Shown: positions 44,569 to 56,400 of the stretch, piece after piece
Layout: the number at the start of each line of letters is the position of its first letter
Position numbering within the stretch: position 1 is the first letter of the stretch
DNA from: Aphrophora alni
Taxonomy: Eukaryota > Arthropoda > Insecta > Hemiptera > Aphrophoridae
DNA: 64,000 nucleotides
Assembly: GCA_963513935.1 (NCBI GenBank)
Contig: OY740776.1
Coordinates: forward strand, 10,384,724 to 10,448,723
Reading direction: 5' to 3'
The notes under the pieces: model-generated
The model's database searches: none
Told to the model about the DNA's origin: nothing
What the model saw: the letters and a program-made list of their open reading frames with translations, nothing else
Made by a program: the position numbers and the translations under genes

Positions 44569-44642
44569 TCCCTAACCTAACCTAATCCAACCACAACCAA
44601 CCCAACCTAACCAAACCAAACCTAACCTAACCTAACTAACTT
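44569..44642 (-). repeat. Degenerate (CCTAA)n
   Basis: CCTAACCTAA-type units mixed with CCAACC and CCAAACC variants. Confidence 0.85.
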
Positions 44643-45290
44643 TAAATCCTAAATTGTGACACATCTGTGCACAGATCTACAGTGCAAAAACGATAACCTA
44701 TTTTAATCAAATTAAATTTAATCACATTTTACATTTTGATTCTGTTTTGCGTGATGATTGGTTTTGGTGGAAAAGTTTGTGCAATGTTTTGTGCACCCTG
44801 AATTAGTTGTCTATCTTGACGAACAACTGCATACAAAATGTCAACTAAATATAGCAATATTTTTATAACGTGAGGATGATAAAATGTCCTTTTAATATAA
44901 TGTTACGTTTTTATTAGAGGGTTGTATACTGGATTAAATGTTGATGTGGGATTAGCAAAGCCAATTTAATCCTTTATTTATTACACGGACATTATTGTAT
45001 TTGTATTATTGAAAAACAAACCTACACTCTTCAATTTCCTCATGTACAAGATTGGCAATTTTTATATTAGAAGTAAAATCATTACTCAAATAAAAAAAAA
45101 TACCAAAAGTTCGTTTTAAAAATAAATATTTGGGTCGGAAGTAATCCAGTTATGCTGCCAAACGTATTGGAAATAAAGATTAAACGTATAACGGTGTAAA
45201 GATATGGTTTACAGTTTTCAAAACAGTTGTAATCCAAACAAATTAAATCTGTAATATACACTTTTAAACTACGTATTGTATTACACTATA

Positions 45291-46339
45291 CAGTGTGTCC
45301 CATAAGTACCGGACCAGTTCAATAACTTTAAAACCAAAAAAGATATTTTATATGTGCCTTCTGGCGATAAAAAACGACTTTTGGGTAAATCAGACGTTTT
45401 TACTTGTCCCCCAAAAATGGGGTTTTAGTGAACAATTCAATAATCTTAAATGGAAAGCCCTATCAAGTGACTCCTCATGTTAAAGGGCTTATTTATTAAA
45501 ATACAACTGTACAAACTAGAGGTCGATATCTTGCTCCTATCTAAAATGGCGGCCGTTCTAATATTTGAAATGGCTATTTTATTTTATTTATTGCATTCAC
45601 AATTAATTAGAAAGCGAGAATATGGTATTAAAGTGTATTTAAAAATGTAATGTTGTAATAATAATAGTAATTATTTTTGAGAAAAAAAAATACAGATTCC
45701 CAGTACAGGGTGTGTAAAAAGAACTTTGAATGATTGATTGTATTTAATACCAATCCATTATGGTTTAGAACAAGTTAAAGTTAATACCAATAAAGTGCCG
45801 AGATTATTATTTATTTCTTTAAAAAAATAAAATAAAAAAACCTTTAACTGGGCTTTTTGTTAAAGTGGAAAGCCTACTAAAACCTACACTTCTCGAAATC
45901 TACTGTTGTATTTGTTGATATATTGGACAACTGGGAAAATCAGCTTTTCAAAATTAAATATTAAAATTACATCATCTAACATATCACTTCTGTACACCCT
46001 GTAATAGCAATTAATACTATTTTAAATATAAAATAATAGTAATTATGATTACAACCAACGGTTGCAAATTTTTTAAATACATTTTGATCCGGAATTCGTC
46101 ATCTAATTGTGAATAAAATAAATAAAGTAAAATAGCTATTTCAAATATATAAACGGCGGCCATTTTAGATAGGAGCAAGATATCGACCTCTGGTTTGTGC
46201 AGTTGTGTTTGACTAAATAAGCCTTTTAACATGAGGGGTCACTCGATAGGGATATCTATTTAATATTATTGAGTTGCCCGACAAAACCCCCATATTCGTG
46301 AGACATGTAAAAGTATTTCCAAAAAATTGGAACACTCTG
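45291..46339. mobile_element. 1.05-kb foldback element, TA-flanked
   Basis: The arms (~45291-45640 and ~46010-46339) are inverted copies, containing gaggtcgatatcttgctcct, atggcggccg and a catgttaaagggctta-like block. Tips read CAGTGTGTCCC and, inverted, CAGAGTGTTCC, next to TA at 45289-45290 and 46340-46341. No transposase. The internal organisation resembles 1984-3059, suggesting related but distinct families. Confidence 0.8.
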
Positions 46340-46479
46340 TATATTAATACTTGCGCAAAAGACGAAGTACAGGGTGAGTTTGGTAATTAAAAAACAGTTG
46401 AAAGTTTCAGAAAACAGAAAAAAAATCGACGTTCTTGTAGTCTCTACGTAGGCACCTTAACGGCCACGAAATTTTAGAT

Positions 46480-46800
46480 TGGAGTATAAAAATTTGGTTT
46501 TGGAAACTATAGTGCGCTCCCTATTTAAATTCTGAAAAATCTTAATTGAAAATTATGGTAATTTTAAACAATTTCAGTTTATCCAACACTAAATTAGATA
46601 AAAACATGCAAACAAATTCTTCAATTGTGCCAACCTCACCGCTTAACGATGACAAATAGCGAAATTATTGGTAATATTGTAATTTCGAAGATTGACTTCT
46701 CAAGAAAATTTGATGTCGAAGTCACGAAATCCAATAGAACCAAACACCGACACGAGCTTAGCGAGTGAACTTTTTAATACATACGAAGCACATTAAGGTC
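46480..46800 (+). repeat. Dispersed repeat family D, copy 3
   Basis: aaacatgcaaacaaattctt, gatgacaaatagcgaaatta and gacacgagcttagcgagtga in family order. Confidence 0.6.
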
Positions 46801-47258
46801 TAACTACGTCAATGTATTGATTTACATGATTATGCGGTTTAGAAACTCTCTGTAACAACTGTTTTAAACAAACCCGGTAAGATCCTTCGATCTCTCAATA
46901 CCATTAACATTATTTACGAGAACAAAGAAAGCAATGTTTTGGTGTTACAGTGAAGGTGACAGAGAGAGTAACAAACGCGCTTTGCGCAACTCTCGTCTTG
47001 GAGATTTTTTTTCAATCAAATGGTCTCATACGGTTGCGAACCTAAATTAAAAAATTTAGGAGTAGATTATTATAATGTGTGGCGCATCACATGGGGTACC
47101 CCAAGTTGCCTATCGCGGGGTTGCAAGGCGTTTTGATAACAAAACAGGAGATAACGAACAGTGGGGGTGAAAACGTCCCCTCCACTCGAGAGGGAGGAAC
47201 CTTTGAGAGCCAAGTGTGTACGACCTTCAATGAATACGGTTGTGTTACTTTAGATATA

Positions 47259-47819
47259 CCGGGTGTTCAAAAAGTCTGGATACCCCTTAATAGTAATTTT
47301 ATTAATAAACGCAGAACAATGAAATTCTAGGATTACGTCCTCACTGTAGTTACTGACTTTTTGGTCATTTTGGCTGTCATTGAATGAATACTCAACCGTG
47401 TTGGTTATGTTAGTGTTTAAGCTATGAGAATTTCACAGCTGTAGTGTGGAGGGATAGGAAATTTTTCCAGCTGTGAAATTCTCAAAGCTAAAACACTAAG
47501 ATTCTGCCTCTTAATCTCCGCAACGTAAAGTTAACAAACTTTAAGAGGCTGTCATTTCCAAACGAATGGTCCTTTTTCATTCGGGATTGCGGCAATGTGT
47601 TCCTCTAACAAAAACCTTTAAAATGAGGTATACTTCGACCTATGCTTACATTTAAGATTTTTTACTTCCTCCACAGGACGTCCCCCAAAAGCGAAAAAAG
47701 ATAGCTAAAATTACCAAAAAGTCAGTAACTTCAATGAGGACGTAATCCTAGAGTTTCATTGATCTGCGTTTATTAATAAAATAAATATTAAGAGGTTTCC
47801 AGACTTTTTGAACACCCGG
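47259..47819. mobile_element. 561-bp foldback element, TA-flanked
   Basis: Tips CCGGGTGTTCAAAAAGTCTG and its inverse, TA at 47257-47258 and 47820-47821. Arms ~150 bp; inside them a second inverted pair (gagaatttcacagctg / cagctgtgaaattctc) forms a nested hairpin. No transposase. Confidence 0.85.
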
Positions 47820-48060
47820 TATATTAATTAACCATAGCCTCGAAAACTCAATAAGGACACTTAAGTCCGAATAAAGAGTCTTAAGCTCAAAGGAGTTTGA
47901 GCCAGCGCGTATTCCCTAATAATTATGTGAGGTAAATTAACATCCCGTCCAAAATTAAGTGAAATGGTTGATTAGACAGAATCAAATTTGGCCTTGTGCA
48001 ATGTTAATATAAGTCAGTCCTTAATTACGTAAGTTACAATTAGTATAATTAAGTCATCGT

Positions 48061-48545
48061 ATGACTTACTTGACTTATTTCCTTTTATCTCCTATTGGAG
48101 AATAGGGCGTCCAAAAGAGCTCTCCATCTGTCCCTGTCTCCAGCAAGTGCCTTCACTTCTCCCCAAGTCTTGTTAACCTCTTTTGCTTCTTTAATAATGG
48201 TCCTCTTCCAAGTTTCTCGGGGTCGACCACTTCTTCTGACACCTTGCGGATTCCAATCTAGGGCCTCTTTCTCAATGGTTCCGTCTGGCTTCCTCAGTGT
48301 ATGCCCTAACCACCTCCACCTCCTCTCTCGAATCTGCAGCTTGACCCGAATTCGACCTGTTTCTCTCTATAAATCCTCGTTTTTAATAATCTCATGCCAA
48401 TGAATGTTCATGATACGGCGAAGACACCTATTGATGAAAACTTGCAGCCGAGACGTAAACATCTCAAAGAAAACGAAGCTTCGCATCTTCAACACAAATG
48501 TTAAGTCTGTTTTGCTGTATGCAAGCGAGACTCGGAAACTTATCG
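48061..48545 (-). pseudogene. 5'-inverted LINE fragment
   Basis: The minus-strand part (48061 to ~48452) encodes VFINRCLRRIMNIHWHEIIK, NEDL, IRERKWRWLGHTLRK and the same tail (RGRPRETWKRT-like with one change, WGEVKALAGDRDRWRALLDA) as at 2563-2866. From ~48453 to ~48545 the coding strand flips to plus and reads KTKLRIFNTNVKSVLLYASE, the segment that should lie just upstream in the RT. A tail-intact, 5'-inverted copy is the product expected from twin priming. At least one stop (DL*RE) confirms it is dead. Confidence 0.75.
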
Positions 48546-48732
48546 TATAATTAGATTAAATAAGGCTTAGCCTGGTGAGACAAATCAAAAAGGAGTTGGA
48601 AAATTAAATCGCCGATTTACGTTTCTCTGGGGAAACCTCCTCAAGCATCCTTCCTAAGGTAGTGTGTGGTTAATTAAGGATAAGTGGTTAAATTATAAAG
48701 TTTTCACTCAAGAGCGACCTACTCGTTACAAA

Positions 48733-48995
48733 TCTATACAGTCTACTGCACTATCATGTGAATAAGCAATACAAAATGTATGGTTGACGGGAAAATACAC
48801 GATGCATTGCCGTGTGAACCTGCTTTTACTGTGACAGAGGTCAGTGCTTTAGCAGAGAGCTTACTGTTATATGAAGCACTGTTTTGTTTATACTTTGATA
48901 ATCAATAGCTCATTTAATCTTCATGGGTTCTGAATATTTTATCGCTTTATTTTGACACAATACTTTGGCGAGCAGTGGAGAATTTGTTTTCAAAT
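48733..48995 (+). repeat. Diverged direct repeat, copy 1
   Basis: A ~260-bp block (tctactgcactatcatgtga through actttggcgagcagtggaga) is repeated at ~49615-49885 (cgactgcagtatcgtgtgaa through actttggcgagcggtggaaa). Both are non-coding; each ends with the conserved tactttggcgagc. Confidence 0.7.
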
Positions 48996-49614
48996 TGAAA
49001 TCATGCGTATGTAATGAAACCCCCTGTTATCAGGACTGGATTTTCCATATATTCTCAATATTTATTATTCAGTTCAATATATATTAAATTTGAATGTCTG
49101 TTTACATTATAACTCCGCCATTCTCGTATTTTTGAATACATAAAACTATAATATTTTTAATGCATTATAAATGCTGAAAATTTGTATTTTAAGTTAGTTT
49201 TTAAACGACACAAAAACGTTTTTAAATTACCCACATTTTGATATTTTGAATTCATATTTTTTTAGAATTTCATTAGAACACTACAGTCGCCTATACCAAT
49301 GTTCTTACTGTAAGACTGGTGGTTGTCTGATGACAACTTTTTTGGTGGCTTTTTTGAGATTCCCCCCCCCCCACTGTGAGAATTCAAGAAAATACTAATA
49401 CACATTTACAAGATTTGGAAAATTTGTGTTAAACAACTTTTTTAAACTGTCTTATTGTGTAAGACGTTTTAATCTACCAAAACAATTTAAGAATTCCTAC
49501 AACACCCAAGAAACCATCTTTTGGGCATTACATTTAGAGAATCTGCTTGTATTACAATGTATGATGGGGCTGGGTAAGTACCATGATGGCGATCAACTTG
49601 TTTTACTGTATAAA

Positions 49615-49885
49615 ATCGACTGCAGTATCGTGTGAACAAGCAATGTATGCGCCACTGCTGCAGACAGTAAAATACCCGATGCGTTGCCGTGACAGTGTGA
49701 CTATGTAAAATGTAATATTAAATCGGGAAGTGCTATAGCAATCTAATCGATACGGTAAACTTCCTGCTTTACGATGTGTGCTGTTGTTTATATTTCGCAA
49801 TCAATAACTCATATATTTTTCATATGTTGTGAATATTTTACTGCATTGTGTTTGAGGAAATACTTTGGCGAGCGGTGGAAAACGT
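49615..49885 (+). repeat. Diverged direct repeat, copy 2
   Basis: Partner of 48733-48995. It is preceded here by the 33060-type block at ~49490-49590. Confidence 0.7.
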
Positions 49886-50673
49886 TTTATTTTGAAATTG
49901 ATAACACAGATACAAATTGTTGTATGCGATACTTTTATCAGAACAGTTTATAATAAATTTAGATCTCTGTTTACATTCTACTGCGACAATTGAAAACAAT
50001 AAAAAAGCATATGGAATTAGTTAAAAGTCATAAAATGTTGAGACATTATGCTGAGAATTGACACGAATAATATCTCTTATTTTTACTGTTTTACTTAGAG
50101 GTAAAGGGGAGTAAGAAAAACAAAAACAAAGAAACTGAATTGTCCGCCACTAAGCTAAGAGGAGAAGAGCCGAAGGTTTTAAATTATTGTCATAATTTAA
50201 ATTTTTGTATTAATTTTTTCATAAGGTTTATTTTGGGCGCAGTTCTATAGGACTATCACATAGGATTACACTCCTTCCTACTTTTCAAAACCTATAACCT
50301 CTCAGAAAGTCAGATTTTTCTAATTACCGTGCAACCTTTACTACGAAAAGTAAAACGGCAAACAACATAACAAAACAAAAAATACTTCAATATCCCAATT
50401 AATACAACGTACAAATACCATACAAACTTTTAAACGAAATGAAAACGTCTCTACAACAATTTGTGATTTTGTTTGTTTGTTAACGAAACCATATCCTTAA
50501 TGCATATATTCTTATACCTAAACAGGAGTGTATCAAATTTAATTATACATACTGCATGTAGCCACCATGCTGTAAAACTAAGTAAGTGCTTACATGTAAG
50601 TCACTTGTAATGAAAATGAAAAGTCACATTATCTAAGTCTATATAGCATAGTATCATTATGATAAGTTTTTAT

Positions 50674-50946
50674 TTAATTTTGGAAATGTGCAAGTCTGTT
50701 AAATGTTTTCGCAAGTTGTGTGTGTACTTCGTACATTTTTTCCAATATTTCCATATCACTATTTATAATTTTGTGCAAGTGATTTGAGTCGACCAAATAG
50801 ACAGCATATCTGTAAGTCTGGTGAAGAGTACGTTTTGGTAAGTCTTCATTGTACCATTCCTTAAATGTTCTTCGCGTCTGACCAACGTAAAACATGTCAT
50901 ACTCGCCACAATTAAGCGTAGGCCTATATACACCACTATTTATATA
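50674..50946 (-). pseudogene. Penelope-like element GIY-YIG endonuclease fragment
   Basis: Minus-strand frame SGVYRPTLNCGEYDMFYVGQ then TRRTFKEWYNEDL. GVY and YVG with their spacing, followed by GQT-R-R-T/S-F, are the signature of the GIY-YIG nuclease at the C-terminus of Penelope-like retroelements. Further on, AVYLVDSNH and MEILEK fit the same domain. The arginine and histidine that usually follow the F (F..R..EH) are W and D here, suggesting decay. The domain continues the RT fragment at 52031-52565; the foldback at 50947-52030 separates them. Confidence 0.75.
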
Positions 50947-52030
50947 AAGTGTCCTAAAAGTCCCCCCCCCCTATTATTATTTTTATTAATGGAAATAGAC
51001 AGATTTGCTTTGGGGAAAGTATAGATAACCAAAGGAGGAGTTTTTGAAGTATCAAAATTTTCAACCCTTACCCCCAAAATGGGGTAGTTTGGGGGTAAGT
51101 CAAGAATTTTAAATAGCAACCTTTATTGAGTGATACTCATTTTAAAGAGAAACAGGTCAAATTCGGGTCAAACTGCAGATTCGAGAGAGGAAGTGGAGGT
51201 AGTTTGGGCATACACTGAGGAAGCCATACGGAACCATTGAGAAAGAGGCCCTAGATTGGAACCCGCAAGGTGTCAGAAGAAGAGGTCGACCCCGAGAAAC
51301 CTGGAAGAGGACCATTATTAAAGAAGCAAAAGAGGTTAACAAGACTTGGGGAGAAGTGAAGGTACTTGCTGGAGACAGGGACAGATGGAGAGCTCTTCTG
51401 GATGCCCTAAGCTCCAATAGGAGATAAAAGGAAATAAGTCAAGTCATTTTAAAGGTCTTTTCAAAATAAGAATAATGGCGCAAACCAGAGGTCTCTAAGT
51501 TCATCTTACCCAACATAGCGACCAATCGAATTATGAATGTTAACCTACAAACTCCGGTTGTTTTTATTACATTACAAACTGCTCTATGTTGGTAAAATGA
51601 TGGTAAGAGCCTTAACTTGTTTTTTTAAGCTCATATTAAGTTAATGAAATGGCTACCATTTACTTTTTGGCAGAAATAGAATCTGGACTCAAAAGCTTGT
51701 TGTACATTTCGTAACATTTCCGGTCTAATTATTAACGTAAAATTCACAATTCGATTGGTTGCTATGTTGGATAGGATGGACTTAGAGACCTCTGGTTTGC
51801 GCCATTATTCTTATTTTGAAAAGACCTTTAAAATTAGGAATCACTCAATGAGGGTTGCTATTTAAAATTCTTGACATACCCCCAAACTACCCCATTTTGG
51901 GGGTAAGGGTTGAAAATGTTGATACTTCAAAAAACTCCTCCATTGGTCATCTAAACTTTCCCCAAAACAAATCTGTCTATTTCCATTTAAAAAAATAATA
52001 ATAGGGGGGTGTGACTTTTAGGACACTTGA
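50947..52030. mobile_element. Foldback element carrying a LINE fragment, second copy
   Basis: Inverted relative to 1984-3059, with the same arms, the same homopolymers near the tips, and TA at 50945-50946 and 52031-52032. Tips read AAGTGTCCTAAAAG. It has landed inside a Penelope-like coding region. Its left arm is interrupted by the LINE fragment 51146-51447, bounded on both sides by tcattttaaag, an 11-bp target duplication. Confidence 0.85.
51146..51447 (+). pseudogene. LINE reverse-transcriptase C-terminal fragment
   Basis: Plus-strand reading: IRERKWR, GHTLRKP, EALDWNPQG, RRRGRPRETWKRTIIKEAKE, WGEVK, LAGDRDRWRALLDAL and stop. The same truncated piece as at 2563-2866, with the same 5' truncation point and the same position in the host foldback. 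The 3' end reads ggaaataagtcaag followed by the target duplication. Confidence 0.8.
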
Positions 52031-52565
52031 TATAGCTTTGTTTGAGATACATTATATAAAATGGATCCAAAACTGTTACTGTTTCTATACGCTATGGAAT
52101 AGTTCTGCTTACTTTGAATGTGATCCAACATAAAATGAAATTTTCTACTATACTTCTATTGTGACATACTTATTTTCAGATTTGGAATGTTTGGTGTTAG
52201 TTCCCCCCTCCCCTCTAGTATGCTATTGTTGTAACCATTCTTTGAAGCGATGAATCTAATGGTATTTAGCTCAATGTTAAAATCGGGAAGTGACAAGGTG
52301 ACATTCAGAAGTCTATGTATCAAATGGTGAAATGCAGCCATTTTGTGAGGGTGTGGATGATTGGAATTACTATGAATGGTCAAATCAGTCTGCGTTGGTT
52401 TTCTGTAGATAGTGAAACTGTGTATGGTATTGAGGTTTGATATGGATAAATCAAGGAAACTCAACGTTTTGTCCTCCTGAACTTCGTGGGTAAACTTTAT
52501 TTTGATACGCAGGCTATTTAAATGTTTAGTGAACAATTCTAACTGTCTACTGTTTCCAGACCTCT
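52031..52565 (-). pseudogene. Penelope-like reverse transcriptase C-terminal fragment
   Basis: The minus-strand frame from ~52565 reads LFTKHLNSLRIKIKFTHEVQ, then SFLDLSI, FTIYRKPTQTDLTIHSNSNH and P.PHKMAAFHHLIHRLLN. H-LN---IKFT, FLDL, YRKPT-TD--IH--SNHP--HK-AA and -NGY are hallmarks of the RT/linker region of Penelope-like elements. A stop follows ISMSQ, after which another frame continues (KFHFMLDHIQSKQN, AYRNSNSFGS) up to the foldback. With the GIY-YIG piece at 50674-50946 this was one element, 5'-truncated and frameshifted. Confidence 0.8.
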
Positions 52566-52861
52566 ATGATTATGTACTCTATGATTATCTACACTATGAT
52601 AGAATTTCTAAACGTATAAAATATTCATTCGACTGATATTCATCAACAAGTTGAGTACGAGTTATGAATGTGTTAATTGTGATGTCTAATTAATGAAGGA
52701 AAATGTTATCATGGAAGGTCAATTGTTATCAACAAAGTTTATTCGTAGATGCAAACAATGAACTATTGATGTATTGTTGTTTAACTCAAGTTTCAAAATC
52801 TGTGATTAATGAGAATGTTTCTGATGAGAATGACCAGAATTCTTACAAATGGGACGTTTAT

Positions 52862-52907
52862 TTATTCAAACGAGTTTCAACGACAAAGTCGCCATCTTTA
52901 GTGATGC
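52862..52907 (-). ncRNA. Degenerate hammerhead-like motif upstream of Penelope-like RT
   Basis: On the minus strand GCATCA, CTAAAGA (core G5 changed to A), GGCGAC-TTT-GTCGTT (perfectly conserved stem II), GAAA, ACTCGT, GTT and TGAATAA. It lies on the same strand as, and ~300 bp upstream of, the Penelope-like RT remnant, the position of the 5' terminal repeat of such elements. The core change should abolish activity. Confidence 0.4.
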
Positions 52908-52962
52908 ACAAGCTACAATAACTAACATAGTACTGTGCCAAAACTCGTAGATTATTGTTAGG

Positions 52963-52990
52963 TTAAGTTAGATTAGGTTAGGTTAGGTTA
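52963..52990 (+). repeat. Short (TTAGG)n
   Basis: Five TTAGG-like units. Confidence 0.8.
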
Positions 52991-53079
52991 CAGAACTAGG
53001 TTGATTGATTGATTTAATTTGGAGTTTAAAGGGCTTTTTAAACCAGCCCTGGCACTGTGACTACAGCCTCCTCATTCTA

Positions 53080-53450
53080 GCTTAGCAGATTTGTTACCCT
53101 TACGAGTTTAAGTAATCCACTAACTAGCCCGTACAACGATAGTTCCCCAGGAATTTGGAATACAAAAACCTTTCGCCTCTTATTGATCAGGGCCTCACAA
53201 CTAAAAATTATATGGTCTGCGTTCTCATCCCACACAGTCTACACACAGATTCGCCATGATAAGCTCCTATCCTGTGCAAGTGCACTTTCAGAGCACAGTG
53301 TCCTGTAATTTGTACGAGTTGTCCTCTACTTATCGTCATTATTGTCCTTTTAGGACTATCTGAATGGATGTCCTTAAGTAATGATTACCTATGGGAGTCC
53401 ACCTTAAAGTTTCCCCATCTTCGCTGGAGTTTTGCATGATCTTACAATCT
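53080..53450 (-). pseudogene. LINE RNase H-type C-terminal remnant
   Basis: Minus-strand reading: PKRTIMTISRGQLVQITGHC, ALKVHLHRIG, ESVCRLCG then, after a frameshift, ENADHIIFSCEAL-like sequence. TGHC-L--HL---G-----C--C---E---H-I--C is the conserved pattern at the end of Jockey/R1/I-type ORF2 proteins. It is a different LINE group from the RGRPRETWKRT copies. Broken and partial. Confidence 0.65.
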
Positions 53451-53489
53451 TAGCCAGACATACGGATATTCCTACAGCTAGTTCAGGTA

Positions 53490-56400
53490 CGGGACACCCT
53501 GTATATAGGGTGAGTTTTACTTCCCTTCCCCCTACCCTTTTTTTATATGGTTCAAGTTAGAAAACTGAAACTCCGCATATTTGTATTGGGCCTAAATACT
53601 TTGGTTTTGATGCTCTCACTAACTCCAATGGGGGGACGGCCCACAGGAAATCAGAATTTAAATGAGAGCATAGGTCGATATGTACATCAAATTAAAGGTC
53701 TTTGTTAGTAGAGCACAATGCTGCAAACCGGATCTCAAAAGGTTCATACAATAGAAAATGGAAGGTTTACAAAAGAGTACATGGCTTTTTACCGCCCTAC
53801 TTTTTTGAAAATGTACAACAGAATTTTTTCCTACAAGCTGTTTGTTGGATACCTGAAAGAACTATCGTTTGTTATGTTAAAGAAATTTAGGGGATCACCG
53901 GAAGTACAAGATCCAGGAGTCAACTAAAGATTTTAAGAAGATTTGTACCAGGTGACTTCTAAGAATGATAATAGGATAGCACAAGAAGAAGTAATGAGTG
54001 TGAAATTCGGAGTTCTCATTACACACCTTCGAGAATAAAGGACTGGAACAATTTCCTGCTTCAAAGACTAATAATAAATTACAAAGTGTACTGTGCAACA
54101 TTAACAAATCTCAGGTGGTAATTCAATACCACTACTGGACTTATCCACAAACAGTGTCTGTCTGCCTGCTGTTTGGAATAAGTTAGATGTAATAATAAAT
54201 ATCGTTAAGAATAAGTAAGGTGTAACATTAAATTTGTTAGAATAGTGATTAGACAAGCGATAGATTTATAGTTTAAAGATGTAAGTAGGTCAGGAGGTCT
54301 AGTTATGTGAAATGGTAGCACAAAGTTAGAAGTTGTTAACGTGTAGACTAGGCCTGATGATGAAAATGACGCAGTTGATGAGGAGAGGTGGAAATGTTTG
54401 AAATAACCAGGTAAGTGAAAGAAATGGGCTTTTTCTGAGGAATCAAGTTGGACCGTTTCTCACTTGGAGAGATTTTGGTACAGCAATGAAGGGGTCAAGT
54501 GTGGAAGGTTCCGGCACATGAAAGAGCCACTGGTGAATTATACTTCAAGTCCAGAGTCAGCCACCTCCAAGGAAGAAGAAAAGTAAGGAGGCCATTTCTC
54601 TTTTTGTGTTTGACTTTTGTTTTGAGAGGACAAATATTCTAAACTGGGGGAGCAAACAGTTTCTTTTTGGAAATAATATTGTGGTAGATAGATCTGTGTT
54701 TATGGAATAACTTAAGCTCAGCTGTGTCATTTAGTATCTTGTTTCTGTGAGCTAAATTTAAGTGATGATCTTACTAATTGTGCGACACAAAATAAATACT
54801 TGGTAGTGTTCCAGTACGTTTTATATTTATAAATTATCTTGCCTTAGCTGATATTGCCAAGAGATTTTGTTATTTAATTTGAACCCGTAGAAAATGAATA
54901 TAGGAAAGAACCTATTAGCCTATTCATAAGACTGCTTTATATCGGTCACATACTGTAGTTCTGAAATTTTTCTTGCTGGATAAGTTTAAATGGAACAAAA
55001 CTCGATCACTTCTCTCTCTATAATTCTTATCACGTGCCAACATATTTTTTTTTCCAAAACCGATTTTTTTTTTTAAAGAAAGAGCAGGGGAAACCAGTTA
55101 AATTAAAAAAATCATTTGTATGTTGATTAAATGTACACAATTAGACAATGAGGGGATCAATAAACCTCTGTCACAAGTGTTCATATCTCCATGCAAACTA
55201 AGTAAATTAAAACAAATATATTTTTCTTTATCAGATAAGTTTTTGCTTATTAAAAAACCTTCCTTTGATCTACAACAAAACAGTTTCTTATTAATAAATT
55301 TACGCTCTAATATTAAAAAAAAAAATTTTTTTCTACATTTTTAATATTATTTATTGACACTGTAAACTACTATTGTTCAATCATACGCTATTTAAAGTCA
55401 TATCCTTTAGATTATTAAAAACTTTCTATATAAGTAAAACTAATTTACATATTTTGTAATTTTATGAAACTAAGTGAGCAACTTCGTATATAATGAGTGA
55501 ATGTAATTTTAATAAATTGTATACCAAAAAATATTATATGCTTCTAAAACAATGTGAAAAATTAAATAAACAACACATCTAAAACCTTTTAATACTAATT
55601 ATTTTATAAATAAGTTAAAACCTGACTACGTTTTTTATAACTTAGCATATAGACGATAAATTTACCCTAAATAAAAACAAAGGTTAAACTTTCAAAGAAA
55701 ACTACCTGTTAAAGCTGGAATATGTTAATTCAACAAGCTAGCAGATCCCATTTAGAAAATAGAAAATTATAAAACTTATAAAAATCACTCAATTAGGAAG
55801 ACGTGGCTATTACTCAGTAGATAGGTTTATGAAATAATGTTTTAAATCCGGATGAACTGTGTCAATTATGGATTGTTTAATTTTACTGCGTTTAATTACT
55901 GATTTAATGCATTTCATTGTAGGGTTGCTGTAAAAATGTGTATATGTAGGGACCCTCTCCCTCCTTGTCCTCAAATAACTATGTCTAAATCCTTTCTGTA
56001 TAAACACAACGTTTGTAACTTTTGTTTTATTAAAACCATCTGTTATGGTTTCAATCAATTATTTAAGTATCCCCCCCCCGTATAAATGATAGCTCCCTTT
56101 TAAATAGGATTTTTCAGATCCTTTGAAATATAAATGAACTTTCCCAATCAACTAATGGGGAAAACCAAACGTATTTTCTCGACTCCAAAGGCAGAGATCG
56201 TTAATATACAAGTTGAAATTCAACTCTTGCTTCAAACAAAAATTTCTGATACGCTGATCTGAAACTACGCGTATTTCACCTCGCATTTCCCCCCCCTCAC
56301 ATATACGTAATATGGTGGGTCAAAACGGATTTATTCCTTCTTATTTCCTGAATTCAGAAAAGTAGATCTGGAATAATGCGTGTCTGTTGTCTGTTAGTAC

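Noticed and set aside
53702..53927. Two overlapping plus-strand frames
   Set aside because: Repeat-derived (foldback arm) with no motif.
54340..54600. Possible coding exon (…MKEPLVNY…SKEEEK)
   Set aside because: No recognisable family, no convincing acceptor, and the stop and context look accidental.
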